Below, piece by piece: positions 9,042 through 17,329 of a stretch of 64,000 bases of DNA (position 1 is its first letter; each line of letters begins with the position of its first letter). The translations under genes were made by a program, and so were the position numbers. This stretch comes from Alloprevotella sp. (GTDB lineage Bacteria > Bacteroidota > Bacteroidia > Bacteroidales > Bacteroidaceae): the NCBI GenBank assembly GCA_017478625.1, contig JAFVDF010000005.1, positions 1 to 64,000 on the forward strand, given 5' to 3'. The notes beneath the pieces are model-generated. The model was not told the DNA's origin. It was given only the letters and a program-made list of their open reading frames with translations, and ran no database searches.

Positions 9042-10283
9042 TTAGTTCTTCCATATAATCTCTTGAAATTCGCTTACAGACTTCTCTATAGGTCGGGCTC
9101 CTATCGTTTCTCCAAATCGTTTTAAGTCTTCATTGCTGTAATAGAAAGGATCTACAATAAATGATGGTTTGTCGCGATAATCAAAATAATCCAAAATATA
9201 TTTGTTAATACCTAAATCTCTACCGCCATATCCTATTATTATTAAACATTCAGCCTTTTTCAAGTTCTGTCGAAAGCGATTAAACAACTTCTTGTAGAAA
9301 CTATCGTTATAATGATGTGTTTTTGACAAAGTACCAGAGAGAAAATCATGAGAATACTCTATCCAATCTTCTATATATCCAAGCCTATGATTGTTCTGCT
9401 TCTTAGTCTTATCTATGGCTATCCCATAAGGAACCTTAATCATTTTATCATTCCAATAGCAACCATTACTATCACACCTCTTGAACAGAAGATAATCCAA
9501 ACTGCCATGTAGCTTGTATAACCTAATAGCAGTATTGTAATAGGCCTTATATTCCTCAAGCCTACAATCATATTTTTGGCCATTACATTCCTACTCTCCA
9601 TAGTAGGGTGACCTATAGCTATGAAAACCATCTGATATACCCTCATGTTGTAGCCAACTTGTTCTTGGAAGATTCTCGATAAGCAAATCATGATTCAACG
9701 AGAAGATATCAACAATATAGTTAATCGAAAGTTTATCAAGATACTTCACAAAACTCTCGTATTTCCAAAATTTTTCACTAGCAAACTCATTGTCTTTTAT
9801 TTCTGTCTTTCTTCCCTCTTTCAGTTTATATTCTATCAACTGATTATACACGGTCTTCATATTAAACACTAGTTGGTAGTAGTCACTAAACATCAAAAGA
9901 TATGGCTTTGCAAGATTCTGATATTGAACTTCATAAATACCATTTCCGCTAATGAAATCATAGAACTGTTCATAATCAAATTCATTGCTTTTACCATATT
10001 CTTTCATTGCCTCAGAACAGAATGACAAGCAATAGTCAAACGGGCTTCCAATTGTATGTTTAATACCATCCCGTGAAACTGCCAATTTACCTGCATAGTC
10101 AAACGTAATAGGACTATTTTCTATGTTAAACACATAACCATTCAACTGTCTACCAGTGGGCATACCACATGGGACAGAAAAACCGGAGCCAACAAGAAAG
10201 GCCACATGTTTTCTTTCACCGTAGGGAATCTTTACAGATTCTGTGTAACCCAAATCAATATACTTAATTCTTTGTTTAATCAT
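9042..10283 (-). pseudogene. SIR2-like protein interrupted by an in-frame TAG
   Basis: Two reading frames in the same phase, 10283-9594 and 9590-9042, are separated only by a TAG at 9593-9591. Read through, they give a 413-codon SIR2-family protein: FLVGSGFSVPCGMPTG near residue 30 (NAD-binding loop), IFSLNHDLL, then after the stop KLHGSLDY and LIIIGYGGRDLG, both typical of the family. SIR2 effectors in defence systems deplete NAD+. The stop removes the second half of the catalytic fold, so the allele is probably inactive. No insertion or deletion is needed to join the halves. Alternatives are a sequencing error or translational readthrough. It heads the operon with the protease-STAND and MBL genes. 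Confidence 0.85.
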
Positions 10284-10336
10284 TCTTTACTTTTTAGGTC
10301 TTGAATTTATTAAATTTGTATTATACAACATCTGCT

Positions 10337-11257
10337 TCATTGCGATTTAAGTACATTTTTTAATTTTTCTGTTTCTTCACGCAATTTCTGCGGATTCTGC
10401 TTAGCCAGTTTCTTCAAATTAAGGAATTTCCATTGTACCGATGGATAATCTTTGAAATATTCAAATTCATATCCGTCCCATTCTGGCTGGCCAGATTCAA
10501 AACTGATTAGGAACTTCTTATCTTCTTCCGTCATGAGTGATTTAACATCGCTGATGAGTTTTGCACGGGTCTCTTCAAACTCCTCGTATGTAAAGGGAAT
10601 TTCTGTCATTCCTGTGAACTGGTTCTCCATAGCCTCGCGCTGGTCAATCAGACTTGGAGCAAAAGACTCGTGTATTGGCCTGTCACTTCCCAACAAACAG
10701 AAGATAAGACCCTCACGACATTCGCTTAGAGGAATATCCATGTACTTCACGTCAAATAGATCACGTGGATGTTGGCGAGAGAGTGTCGCTGCAATCTTAC
10801 CACCATACAATTGAGTTAGAGGCACAACTTTTGCTTCACAAAAAAGAGAAAACTCACTCTGTGCCTTCTCGCTCAATGGTATAGACAGACAATCACCACC
10901 AACAATTCCCCTCTTTGTCTGGTTTACCTCTATTTTTACTTGCTTTCCTCGATACTCACACAGCAATTTACACGTACTGAAGTTTGGAACAATGTGCATC
11001 CCTTTGAATGCCTTCTTCGCCTTTTCAGCAATGGATTTCAAGTGTAAGTTGATGTCGTCCAAACTATTTTTTCGGTCAGCCAATGGTATATAAGTCAAAT
11101 CAATATCTACAGAATAACGTGGCAGGTCCTTCAGGAAGAGATTGATGGCTGTACCACCATGTATAGCAAATACTCCCTCGTCCATCACAATCGGAATAAG
11201 GCGAAGCAAGAGTTCAACCTTTTGTGCATAAACGCTTGATTTTATGTTGTCATTCAT
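10337..11257 (-). CDS. abiEii: AbiEii/AbiGii family nucleotidyltransferase toxin
   Basis: A 306-residue protein from the ATG at 11257, which overlaps the antitoxin stop by 8 bases; a TTG three codons upstream is also in frame. HGGTAINLF near residue 38 and SVDIDLTY near residue 54 are the nucleotidyltransferase motifs (GG[TS] and DxD) of the DNA polymerase beta-like AbiEii toxins. These toxins modify tRNA ends and halt growth; the pair is a type IV toxin-antitoxin acting in abortive infection. The C-terminal third is helical with conserved DLFDVKY. It is 53 bases upstream of the SIR2 gene on the same strand, part of one defence block. Confidence 0.88.
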   Translation of the reverse strand: MNDNIKSSVYAQKVELLLRLIPIVMDEGVFAIHGGTAINLFLKDLPRYSVDIDLTYIPLADRKNSLDDINLHLKSIAEKAKKAFKGMHIVPNFSTCKLLCEYRGKQVKIEVNQTKRGIVGGDCLSIPLSEKAQSEFSLFCEAKVVPLTQLYGGKIAATLSRQHPRDLFDVKYMDIPLSECREGLIFCLLGSDRPIHESFAPSLIDQREAMENQFTGMTEIPFTYEEFEETRAKLISDVKSLMTEEDKKFLISFESGQPEWDGYEFEYFKDYPSVQWKFLNLKKLAKQNPQKLREETEKLKNVLKSQ

Positions 11258-12011
11258 ATTCTGCAAGTTCTTTGGATATTGTCATATTATACTTGTTGAT
11301 GTACTTTCCTGTGGCCGTTATCATAAACCTCGATGTACCAAGATTGATATTCTCAAGTTTCAATGCCTTGAACCAGGAATGACTCGCTTTTTCTGCCATA
11401 TAAAGAAACAGGCGCTTTACTTTCTGAGACGTGCAGTTTTCCAGTAAAGTCTGAACCAACTTAGGGCGTAATGTCGTCATACTCTCCATTATATAATAGA
11501 TGTCAAGCAAAGAAGAAGATGCATCTGGCAAGTTCAGGCACTCCAATATGGCACGTTCAGGAGACGATACAAGCAAATCGTGTTGTTCTATGGTCATTGT
11601 TTCTATTCCTAACAGTTCATCACCCAGAAAAGATGTGATCATATATTTTATGGTCATATCCCATTCCTCATTTAGTAGCCATAAAGGCAACTTATTTCTT
11701 CTGTTAGTAAACAAGAATGCCATAGGCTTTCCCATTGACAGATAATGAGAGTAACCACGCATTTCCAAAGCAGTATAAGCACCTACTATGCATTGCTTAG
11801 AAAGTTGCGTATTATAGGATGAAACTGCAACCATCAGCGTTGGCGATGAACCATGTATTTTATACACCCCTTTGGATATACGATCGAGCCATCCACTTTT
11901 CATATAAGAGTGTTGCCCACGAGCATCTAATCCTTGACTTGAAAGCCAAGAGCCAAATAATACCGAGCCATGTGGGACTTGCTCTAATATTTGCTGTATT
12001 TTTGTTGCCAT
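11250..12011 (-). CDS. abiEi: AbiEi family antitoxin / transcriptional repressor
   Basis: A 253-residue protein with a basic N-terminal winged-helix region (SQGLDARGQHSYMKSGWLDRISKGVYK) and the conserved central block ending in SPERAILECLN, both seen in AbiEi antitoxins. AbiEi proteins repress their own operon by binding inverted repeats and counteract AbiEii without forming a stable complex. The gene overlaps the downstream toxin by 8 bases, giving coupled translation. The upstream AT-rich region from 12012 holds no other gene and should contain the promoter and operator. Confidence 0.88.
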   Translation of the reverse strand: MATKIQQILEQVPHGSVLFGSWLSSQGLDARGQHSYMKSGWLDRISKGVYKIHGSSPTLMVAVSSYNTQLSKQCIVGAYTALEMRGYSHYLSMGKPMAFLFTNRRNKLPLWLLNEEWDMTIKYMITSFLGDELLGIETMTIEQHDLLVSSPERAILECLNLPDASSSLLDIYYIMESMTTLRPKLVQTLLENCTSQKVKRLFLYMAEKASHSWFKALKLENINLGTSRFMITATGKYINKYNMTISKELAEYE

Positions 12012-12739
12012 CTTCCTTTTTTTTACGAATATGACGGAAATTTTTCTGCAAAAATACCCGTTTTCTTCTTATTATATAAACTTATAAATGGAAAACAGCA
12101 CAATTTTATATAAATTTCCCTCAATATTCGCATTTATTTGGATTTTTGCGCTAAATTACTTGCAAAGACAGCCGTTTTAGCGAAAAATAGATAATGATAT
12201 ACCGATTTAGTGTTTTTTAGACATTAAAATGACCTCTCGTTTGCAGGAATTTGACTACCTTTGGAAACGAGAGGTCAAGTGGACACTTTCGCAGACTTTT
12301 GAGAGACTGGAAATACACCTAAGCATGGCGGATGAGTAATTGCATTTTCTTACTTGTACCGTTTAAATGATTAAAGTGCTGTAAGTGAAGACTATATAAA
12401 TACCGCGTGGGTAAGTAGGAAATTTACATCAAAGTTGAAAATCACATCGAAGGAATAGGCAATATGCTCCTCTTGGAGATATAGTACCACGAGTTGCCTT
12501 AATCCATAAATCAGTGAAAAGAACTATAAGTATAACCCGTAGGGTTTATAAACTTTTCTTTACCTTTGCCTCGTAGCGATACTTCGCCTCCTGCAAAGAC
12601 GGCCACAAAACGAACAACAAACATACAGAATTCTCTCGTAGGCTACAATGGCTTTGGTCGGCCAGCAGGTACTACGAGGGAGTTCTTGCTTTATATTATA
12701 TATGCCGATAAAAACCAAACTAACTTACCGTGAAATTGG
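12012..12739. other. AT-rich intergenic stretch between AbiE and mobile-element debris
   Basis: No intact gene. The part next to 12011 is the likely AbiE promoter. Further right are a perfect 12-bp inverted repeat (separate entry) and an imperfect inverted pair with cores TCTCTCGTAG and CTACGAGGGA around 12631-12686. A short frame from 12702 reads MPIKTKLTYREIGERLKAL before losing phase, which may be the decayed start of the fragment that follows. Confidence 0.4.
12231..12276. repeat. Perfect 12-bp inverted repeat with 22-base loop
   Basis: The arms gacctctcgttt (12231-12242) and aaacgagaggtc (12265-12276) are exact reverse complements. There is no run of T directly after either arm, so a simple rho-independent terminator is unlikely. 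It could be a regulator or recombinase site at the edge between the defence cluster and the mobile debris. Confidence 0.6.
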
Positions 12740-12958
12740 AGAAAGGCTCAAGGCGCTACCTACGAAGCCCTGCCGCACCTCGACTTGATACTCACACCCA
12801 ACGGCTTTGCCGTGGTGGGCAACCAAAACCTCACGCCAGCCAGCCGCCAGCGCGTCTACGACCTGCGCCTGCTGGGGCACGAAGTCTAGGACTTCTTAAA
12901 CCGCAATGCCGACAGTCTGCCTACTTACAAGGCAAGTACCAAATACGAGGCCGACCAT
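12740..12958 (+). pseudogene. Phage-like protein fragment (resembles DUF6712)
   Basis: A plus-strand frame reads AQGATYEALPHLDLILTPNG, then FAVVGNQNLTPASRQRVYDL and LLGHEV, a TAG, then DFLNRNADSLPTY. The LTPxGFxVVxNQNLxPASRxRV block is like a family found in Bacteroidetes prophages that I recall as DUF6712. There is no start codon in frame, the gene is cut at both ends and it contains a stop, so this is a remnant. The family name is from memory and is the weak part of the call. Confidence 0.4.
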
Positions 12959-13160
12959 TTCCTCGGTGCTTGTCCGAGGCATATAATACGGGGCTATCTT
13001 GTTATTATAGCCGACCATATCCTGAAGAATGTCATCAATCTCTTCAATGGGTATTCCTTCAACAGGCCGAATGACAACTCCGGTTTTATCATCAGTGTCA
13101 ACGCCTACCACGATATAGCCGCCACCTAAATCGTCAAAATCATTTGCGAAAGCGCATACG
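12956..13160 (-). pseudogene. AlbA_2 / Schlafen-like ATP-binding domain fragment
   Basis: The minus strand encodes CAFANDFDDLGGGYIVVGVD, then PVEGIPIEEIDDILQDMVG and PYYMPRTSTEE. This is the core of AlbA_2 domains found in ATP-binding transcriptional-regulator-like proteins often linked to mobile elements. Only about 65 residues remain. The sequence changes abruptly to unrelated DNA at both ends (near 12956 and 13160), so the fragment was pasted between two others rather than being a complete gene. Confidence 0.7.
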
Positions 13161-13169
13161 CTGTGGTAT

Positions 13170-14292
13170 ATGCTCACAGCGGAGAAGGTACAGGACAAAC
13201 AGACCAAGCAGATGATACCCACCGGACGTGTATTCAATTCCGCAGGTGAAGAAGTGGAACCGGCTTATTGGCTCGGAAAGTATTCCGATATGCCACATAT
13301 CCTGTCATTCCTCAATGAGAGTTACCAGACCATTTTTGAGGTATTGGAGACCGACAACGAGGTAGCACCGTTGCTCGGTCCGTTTCAAACAGCTCTGAAG
13401 AACAAGGCAATGGAGCAGTTGGAAGGTATGATTGGTACACTGCGTGTCTATACCTCACGACTTGCCACCAAGGAAAGTTACTGGACATTCCACAAGGACG
13501 GTGACGACTTCGACTTGAAAGTTTCTGACCCGAAAAGCCCTTCTTATCTCTTGATAGGAAATGGAAAGCTTTATCGGGGCACTCAACGCCCTTATTCTCA
13601 ATCGTCTGGTTACACGAGTGAACACGGGACAAAGCAAGAATATCCCGGTAAGCATCATCGTGGATGAGTTGCCTACCCTGTATTTTCACAAGATAGACCG
13701 CCTTATCGGTACGGCACGAAGCAACAAGGTGTCGGTAGCATTGGGATTCCAGGAACTTCCGCAACTCGAAGCGGATTATGGCAAGGTGGGTATGCAGAAG
13801 ATTATCACCACTGTCGGCAATGTGGTCAGCGGTTCAGCACGTTCCAAAGAGACCTTGGAATGGCTGTCTTCCGACATCTTCGGCAAGGTAGTACAGCTCA
13901 AAAAGGGCGTTACCATTGACCGGGATAAGACCTCCATTAACCTAAATGAGAACATGGACAGTCTTGTTCCTGCATCCAAAATCTCCGATATGCCGACCGG
14001 ATGGATATGCGGTCAGACGGCATGTGATTTCGTACAGACGAAGACCGGAAGCGGTGGCAGTATGAATATTCAGGAAAGCGAGGAGTTCAAGACCTCCAAG
14101 TTCTACTGCAAGACGGATTTCGACATGAAAGAAATAAAAAAGGAGGAAGCCGGCTATGTACCGCTTCCCAAGTTCTACACCTTCAAATCAAGGGATGAAC
14201 GAGAGCGTATTCTTTATAAAAATTTCGTGCAGGTAGGAGAAGATGTCAAATCCATGATAGCAGAAATACAATGTAAGAATCATGCAAAATAA
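13170..14292 (+). pseudogene. traG: TraG-type conjugative coupling protein, C-terminal part, frameshifted
   Basis: Two plus-strand frames (13170-~13560 and ~13561-14292) together give the C-terminal half of a TraG/VirD4-like coupling ATPase of Bacteroidetes conjugative elements. The second part carries Walker B-like VSIIVDELPTL, then RLIGTARSNKVSVALGFQEL and the CGQTA block. The N-terminal Walker A half is missing, cut at about 13165 where the AlbA_2 piece begins. The frame changes near 13555, where LLIGN runs directly into ESFIGALNALILNR; the usual few residues between are gone, consistent with a short deletion. The gene cannot make a working coupling protein but shows that a conjugative element once sat here. 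Confidence 0.82.
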
Positions 14293-14474
14293 AAACAGCA
14301 CAACGACAAATTCCATTTCGAGTTATTGACAATCAAGGAATAACGGTATGGAGTGATAGAAGGAAACCGGAATTTCCGTTATTGGATGCCAGTGAAACTT
14401 TATCAGGTAAATCGCGATCACTTGATGGTATTGGCACGAATGGACAGAGTACGATAATTATCCAAACAAAATAG
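14283..14474 (+). other. Open-frame remnant between traG debris and the recombinase
   Basis: The frame reads without a stop through IPFRVIDNQGITVWSDRRKP and ends QSTIIIQTK with a TAG at 14472-14474, ten bases before the recombinase start. It has no in-frame ATG and overlaps the end of the traG frame. It may be the tail of a gene whose head was lost. No family recognised. Confidence 0.35.
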
Positions 14475-14484
14475 ATAAAAGAAT

Positions 14485-15690
14485 ATGGCAACAGTAAAAG
14501 TGAAATTCCGTGCTTCTTCCAACTCCGATAAGGAAGGCACATTATATTTCCAGATAATCCACAACAGAATTACAAGGCAGATACATACCGGGTATAAGTT
14601 GTTCCAATATGAATGGGAAACTGAGCAGTCAGAAATTATCTTGTCGGGGAGTGACACATTGCGACATGATTATCTCATTTCATTGAAGGAGGCATTGGCG
14701 GCAGACACCTTGAAGTTAAAGGGTATCATCGCAAAGTTAGAAAAAGTAGGCGGCACATATACGGCAGAAAAAATCGTGGAGCAATTCCACGCACCTGAAA
14801 ACGATGGAGGTTTTATTTCATTCGCGTTAAGGCTTATTGACCAGTTGAAGCAAATCGGAAAGATACGAACAGCAGACACCTATACAACCGTACTGAACAG
14901 TTTCAAACGATTCAGAAATAAACTGGATGTGTTATTGGAAGACGTTGTTTCCAACCTGATGATAGAATATGAGAGCTGGCTAAAAGAAAACGGCATCTGT
15001 AAGAATACGATTTCGTTCTACATGCGCAACTTGCGTGCTATCTATAACCAGGCGGTGGAAAAGGAACTGGTCACACAGCGGTTTCCCTTTAAGCACGTCT
15101 ATACCGGTATTGACAAAACAGTCAAGCGTGCCGTTCCTATAAAAGTCATTAAGCAAATCAAGGAACTGGATCTTACCTTGTTCCCTATGCTTGATTATGC
15201 CAGAGACCTTTTTATGTTCTCGTTTTACACGCGCGGAATGTCCTTTATTGATATGGCTTACTTGAAGGAGAAAGATTTGCAAAACGGTATTTTATCTTAT
15301 CGCCGGCATAAAACCAACCAGCAACTCTTCATCAAATGGGAACGCCCCATGCAGACTATCATTGACAAATATTACACGGCGGACAACCCTTACCTGTTGC
15401 CAATCATCAAAGACATGAACATTGACAAACGTAGACAATACAAGAATGCGGCTCATCTTGTCAACAATAAACTGAAGAAAATCGGGGAACTACTTGGACT
15501 GAATATATCATTGACCAGTTATGTCGCGCGGCACTCATGGGCAAGTATAGCCAAGAGCAAGAACATCTCAATCTCTACAATCAGTGAAGCCATGGGACAT
15601 GATTCGGAAACGACCACGCGAATATACTTAGCTTCATTAGACACCTCCTCTGTGGATAAGGCAAACTCCATCGTGCTGAATTTACTTTAA
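14485..15690 (+). CDS. Tyrosine recombinase / site-specific integrase
   Basis: An intact 401-residue protein with the layout of Bacteroidetes phage-type integrases: an N-terminal arm-binding domain (residues 1-90, VKVKFRASSNSDKEGTLYF), a core-binding helical domain (about 100-200) and the catalytic domain. Catalytic residues visible are Arg in FSFYTRGMSFID, Lys in RRHKTNQQL, the HSW in VARHSWASIAK with its preceding Arg, the final His in AMGHDSETTTRIY and the Tyr nucleophile of that same segment. Recombinases of this class in Bacteroides invert nearby promoters or integrate elements. Matched inverted repeats lie 240 bases downstream, so DNA inversion in cis is a plausible job. Confidence 0.92.
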   Translation: MATVKVKFRASSNSDKEGTLYFQIIHNRITRQIHTGYKLFQYEWETEQSEIILSGSDTLRHDYLISLKEALAADTLKLKGIIAKLEKVGGTYTAEKIVEQFHAPENDGGFISFALRLIDQLKQIGKIRTADTYTTVLNSFKRFRNKLDVLLEDVVSNLMIEYESWLKENGICKNTISFYMRNLRAIYNQAVEKELVTQRFPFKHVYTGIDKTVKRAVPIKVIKQIKELDLTLFPMLDYARDLFMFSFYTRGMSFIDMAYLKEKDLQNGILSYRRHKTNQQLFIKWERPMQTIIDKYYTADNPYLLPIIKDMNIDKRRQYKNAAHLVNNKLKKIGELLGLNISLTSYVARHSWASIAKSKNISISTISEAMGHDSETTTRIYLASLDTSSVDKANSIVLNLL

Positions 15691-15902
15691 ACAGCAGATC
15701 TGGTACAGTAGATGCGGATTTAAATATTCAATGGTCAGTCCAATTGCATAGGCTGGCTTTTATTGTTGTATAAAACAGCAACTTCTCTCTTAATGAGAGA
15801 AATACCGAATTGGAGAATTGAAAGATGTGTTTTCTCATTCTTTTGAATAGGAAATGCGTTCGATATTCCTAAATAATGGTAAAGAGGCATAAAGATACAA
15901 AG
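15691..15902. other. Intergenic region after the recombinase
   Basis: No gene. The region is AT-rich and repeats TTCTC and GAGAA words in both orientations. It leads into the inverted-repeat element described in the next entries. Confidence 0.4.
15783..15801. repeat. Inverted TTCTCTC/GAGAGAA element
   Basis: Seven-base arms TTCTCTC and GAGAGAA are separated by TTAAT. The arms resemble those of the two 17-bp sites at 15931 and 16147 (TTCTCT and AGAGAA), so this may be a third, diverged recombinase site or an accessory site. Confidence 0.5.
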
Positions 15903-15938
15903 AAAGAGAACTTGTTTTGCAAATGGGAAGTTCTCTTT
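15903..15938. repeat. 9-bp inverted repeat overlapping the left switch site
   Basis: AAAGAGAAC (15903-15911) and GTTCTCTTT (15930-15938) are exact reverse complements 18 bases apart. The right arm overlaps the left 17-bp switch site, so this may be an accessory recombinase-binding site. Confidence 0.5.
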
Positions 15939-16163
15939 GCGAGAGAAGTACTATAGTCTACAAAGATACTGATTTTATCTGAAATATTGGTGAAATCTGC
16001 TGTTTATTTTGCATATACAATAACATTTTATGTATTTGTGGCCTATTTGTGGTATCTGTTGTAAAACAAATGTTGAGCAAAAAAGTGCTTGTTTAAGATA
16101 AATGATTTGTATATCAACCGATTGCTTGATAACACGGCGGTGGTCTTTCTCTCGCAAAGAGAA
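15931..16163. promoter_or_regulatory. Putative invertible promoter element
   Basis: The left site ttctctttgcgagagaa (15931-15947) and the right site ttctctcgcaaagagaa (16147-16163) are exact reverse complements over 17 bp. Each has 6-bp inverted arms around a 5-bp centre (ttgcg or cgcaa), the geometry of a tyrosine-recombinase core site. The 199 bp between them contain one perfect TAnnTTTG box, on the minus strand 13 bases inside the left site, pointing left. Inversion would turn it toward the operon at 16567. An intact tyrosine recombinase gene lies just upstream. In Bacteroides such switches control surface polysaccharide and other loci. The element and sites are directly visible; switching itself is inference. 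Confidence 0.7.
15961..15968 (-). promoter_or_regulatory. Bacteroidetes -7 box (TATCTTTG), facing left
   Basis: The plus strand reads caaagata here, giving TATCTTTG on the minus strand, an exact match to the TAnnTTTG -7 consensus. The -33 element is weak (TTTC-like). It is the only such box between the two inverted sites, and there is none on the plus strand between 15948 and 16566. Confidence 0.6.
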
Positions 16164-16266
16164 GTACTGAAAACTCCAAGAGAGAGAGACTTTTACAGAT
16201 ATTCAAATGTACTAAAATCTGGATAATTCGAATGTATGTCAAAAGAGGGAAGAATCGCTTGTCAAT

Positions 16267-16457
16267 GGGACAAACGAACGCGAAGCGCACCCAAAGCGCT
16301 GGGTAGCAGCACTTGTTCATACTAATTGTGAAAAGAAAGTTGTGGCAAAATTAGATAAACTTGGAATAGAGAATATGTGGCTATCCAAACGGAAGAACAC
16401 CAATGGAGTGATCGTAAGAAAAAGATTGATAGGATTATAATTCCAGGATTGATGTAG
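16267..16457 (+). pseudogene. NusG/UpxY-like transcription antiterminator remnant
   Basis: One frame reads RWVAALVHTNCEKKVVAKL, then DKLGIEN near 16375; the adjacent frame continues YVAIQTEEHQWSDRKKKIDR and IIIP. Joined, this is the NGN domain of UpxY-type NusG paralogues, which in Bacteroides follow an invertible promoter and let polymerase pass the leader of long operons. Here the frame breaks at about 16378 and the KOW part is missing. Its place between the putative switch and the long operon fits that arrangement, but the gene is no longer functional. Confidence 0.72.
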
Positions 16458-16559
16458 ATGACGATGGCAACATTACAAATATCCATGAAACGTCTAACGA
16501 TAATCAAGACGAGCATGAAGACTATTCAGATTGTCATATAAATGACTTTTATCAATAAA
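16435..16559 (+). other. Acidic C-terminal remnant
   Basis: A frame with no start codon reads DYNSRIDVDDDGNITNIHET and ends in HINDFYQ with a TAA at 16557-16559, 7 bases before the next gene. It looks like the tail of a deleted gene that once preceded the operon. The DDDGNITN stretch is slightly like the EDGTI motif repeated later in the operon; this is too short to be sure. Confidence 0.35.
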
Positions 16560-16566
16560 CTTCAAT

Positions 16567-17046
16567 ATGTCAAGTTCGGATCTGTATTATGTTGCTCTTG
16601 ATGACCAAGTTTTTGGGCCTTATTCACTTGATGAGGTTTCAGATCTTGGTTTGTTGCCAGATACATTAGTAAGTCGTTCAGATTCAGAATGGACAAATGC
16701 ATCTGAAATGCCAGAGCTAAGACATTTATTTCATTCTGATAATCAATACAATACTCAGAGGCAATCACCATTGTTTAATAATAAACAATTAATATACAAG
16801 CAAAAGAGGAAAGCTGCTTTAATAGGAGTATTAACATTAGGTCTTGCAGGTCTAGCGATAATCGGAGTTGGAGAGACATGGCGGAGTAACATATTTGCAG
16901 GAACTTCTTTTGACCAAGGAGGACTGGGCTTTGTAATGAAAATTATTTCATTTATGATTGTGTCTGTAATTGTCGCTATCCCATTCTTTATAATTTCACT
17001 AATACAGCTAATATATTATAGCATAAAACTGTCTTCAACGAACTAA
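16567..17046 (+). CDS. GYF_2-domain membrane protein
   Basis: A 159-residue protein. Residues 5-55 form a GYF_2 domain (YYVALDDQVFGPYSLDEVSD, then LLPDTLVSRSDSEWTNASEM), a fold that usually binds proline-rich peptides. After a basic linker come two hydrophobic segments, about 78-97 and 118-150, so it is a membrane protein with its GYF domain probably in the cytoplasm. It is the first gene of the operon. The large ATPase two genes downstream has two GYF_2 domains and no membrane segment, so this protein could be its membrane tether; that is inference. Confidence 0.8.
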   Translation: MSSSDLYYVALDDQVFGPYSLDEVSDLGLLPDTLVSRSDSEWTNASEMPELRHLFHSDNQYNTQRQSPLFNNKQLIYKQKRKAALIGVLTLGLAGLAIIGVGETWRSNIFAGTSFDQGGLGFVMKIISFMIVSVIVAIPFFIISLIQLIYYSIKLSSTN

Positions 17047-17050
17047 TATT

Positions 17051-17323
17051 ATGCCAACATTCATAGCAAGTCGTGTTTCTTCAGATCAGAATGCATTATA
17101 CCCAGATATGCTAGAAATAGATGATTATAATGTCATTTATTACAAAGGTTATGTGCTCGGATATACGACAACAGTTATCGCAAGGCATAATGTCGCAAGT
17201 GTTTCATTAAGTAGCGGCTTATTTTTCGCCGATGTTATTATTTCTAGCAAAGGTGGAGAATGGATTAGAGCTAGAGGATTCAGTCAAAGTAAAGCAAAAG
17301 AAATATTAAGAATTTTAGCATAA
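17051..17323 (+). CDS. Small PH-like domain protein
   Basis: A 90-residue soluble protein with alternating beta-strand patterns (YNVIYYKGYVLGYTTTVIAR, then VASVSLSSGLFFADVIISSK) and a final helix SKAKEILRIL. This layout is like bacterial PH domains, which bind lipids or peptides. It follows the GYF gene by 4 bases and precedes the ATPase gene by 6, so it is made together with them. The fold call is by pattern only. Confidence 0.65.
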   Translation: MPTFIASRVSSDQNALYPDMLEIDDYNVIYYKGYVLGYTTTVIARHNVASVSLSSGLFFADVIISSKGGEWIRARGFSQSKAKEILRILA

Positions 17324-17329
17324 GGAATC

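Noticed and set aside
9440-9691. 83-codon minus-strand frame bridging the SIR2 stop
   Set aside because: It is in a different frame; the two SIR2 halves are already in the same phase, so a frameshift model is not needed.
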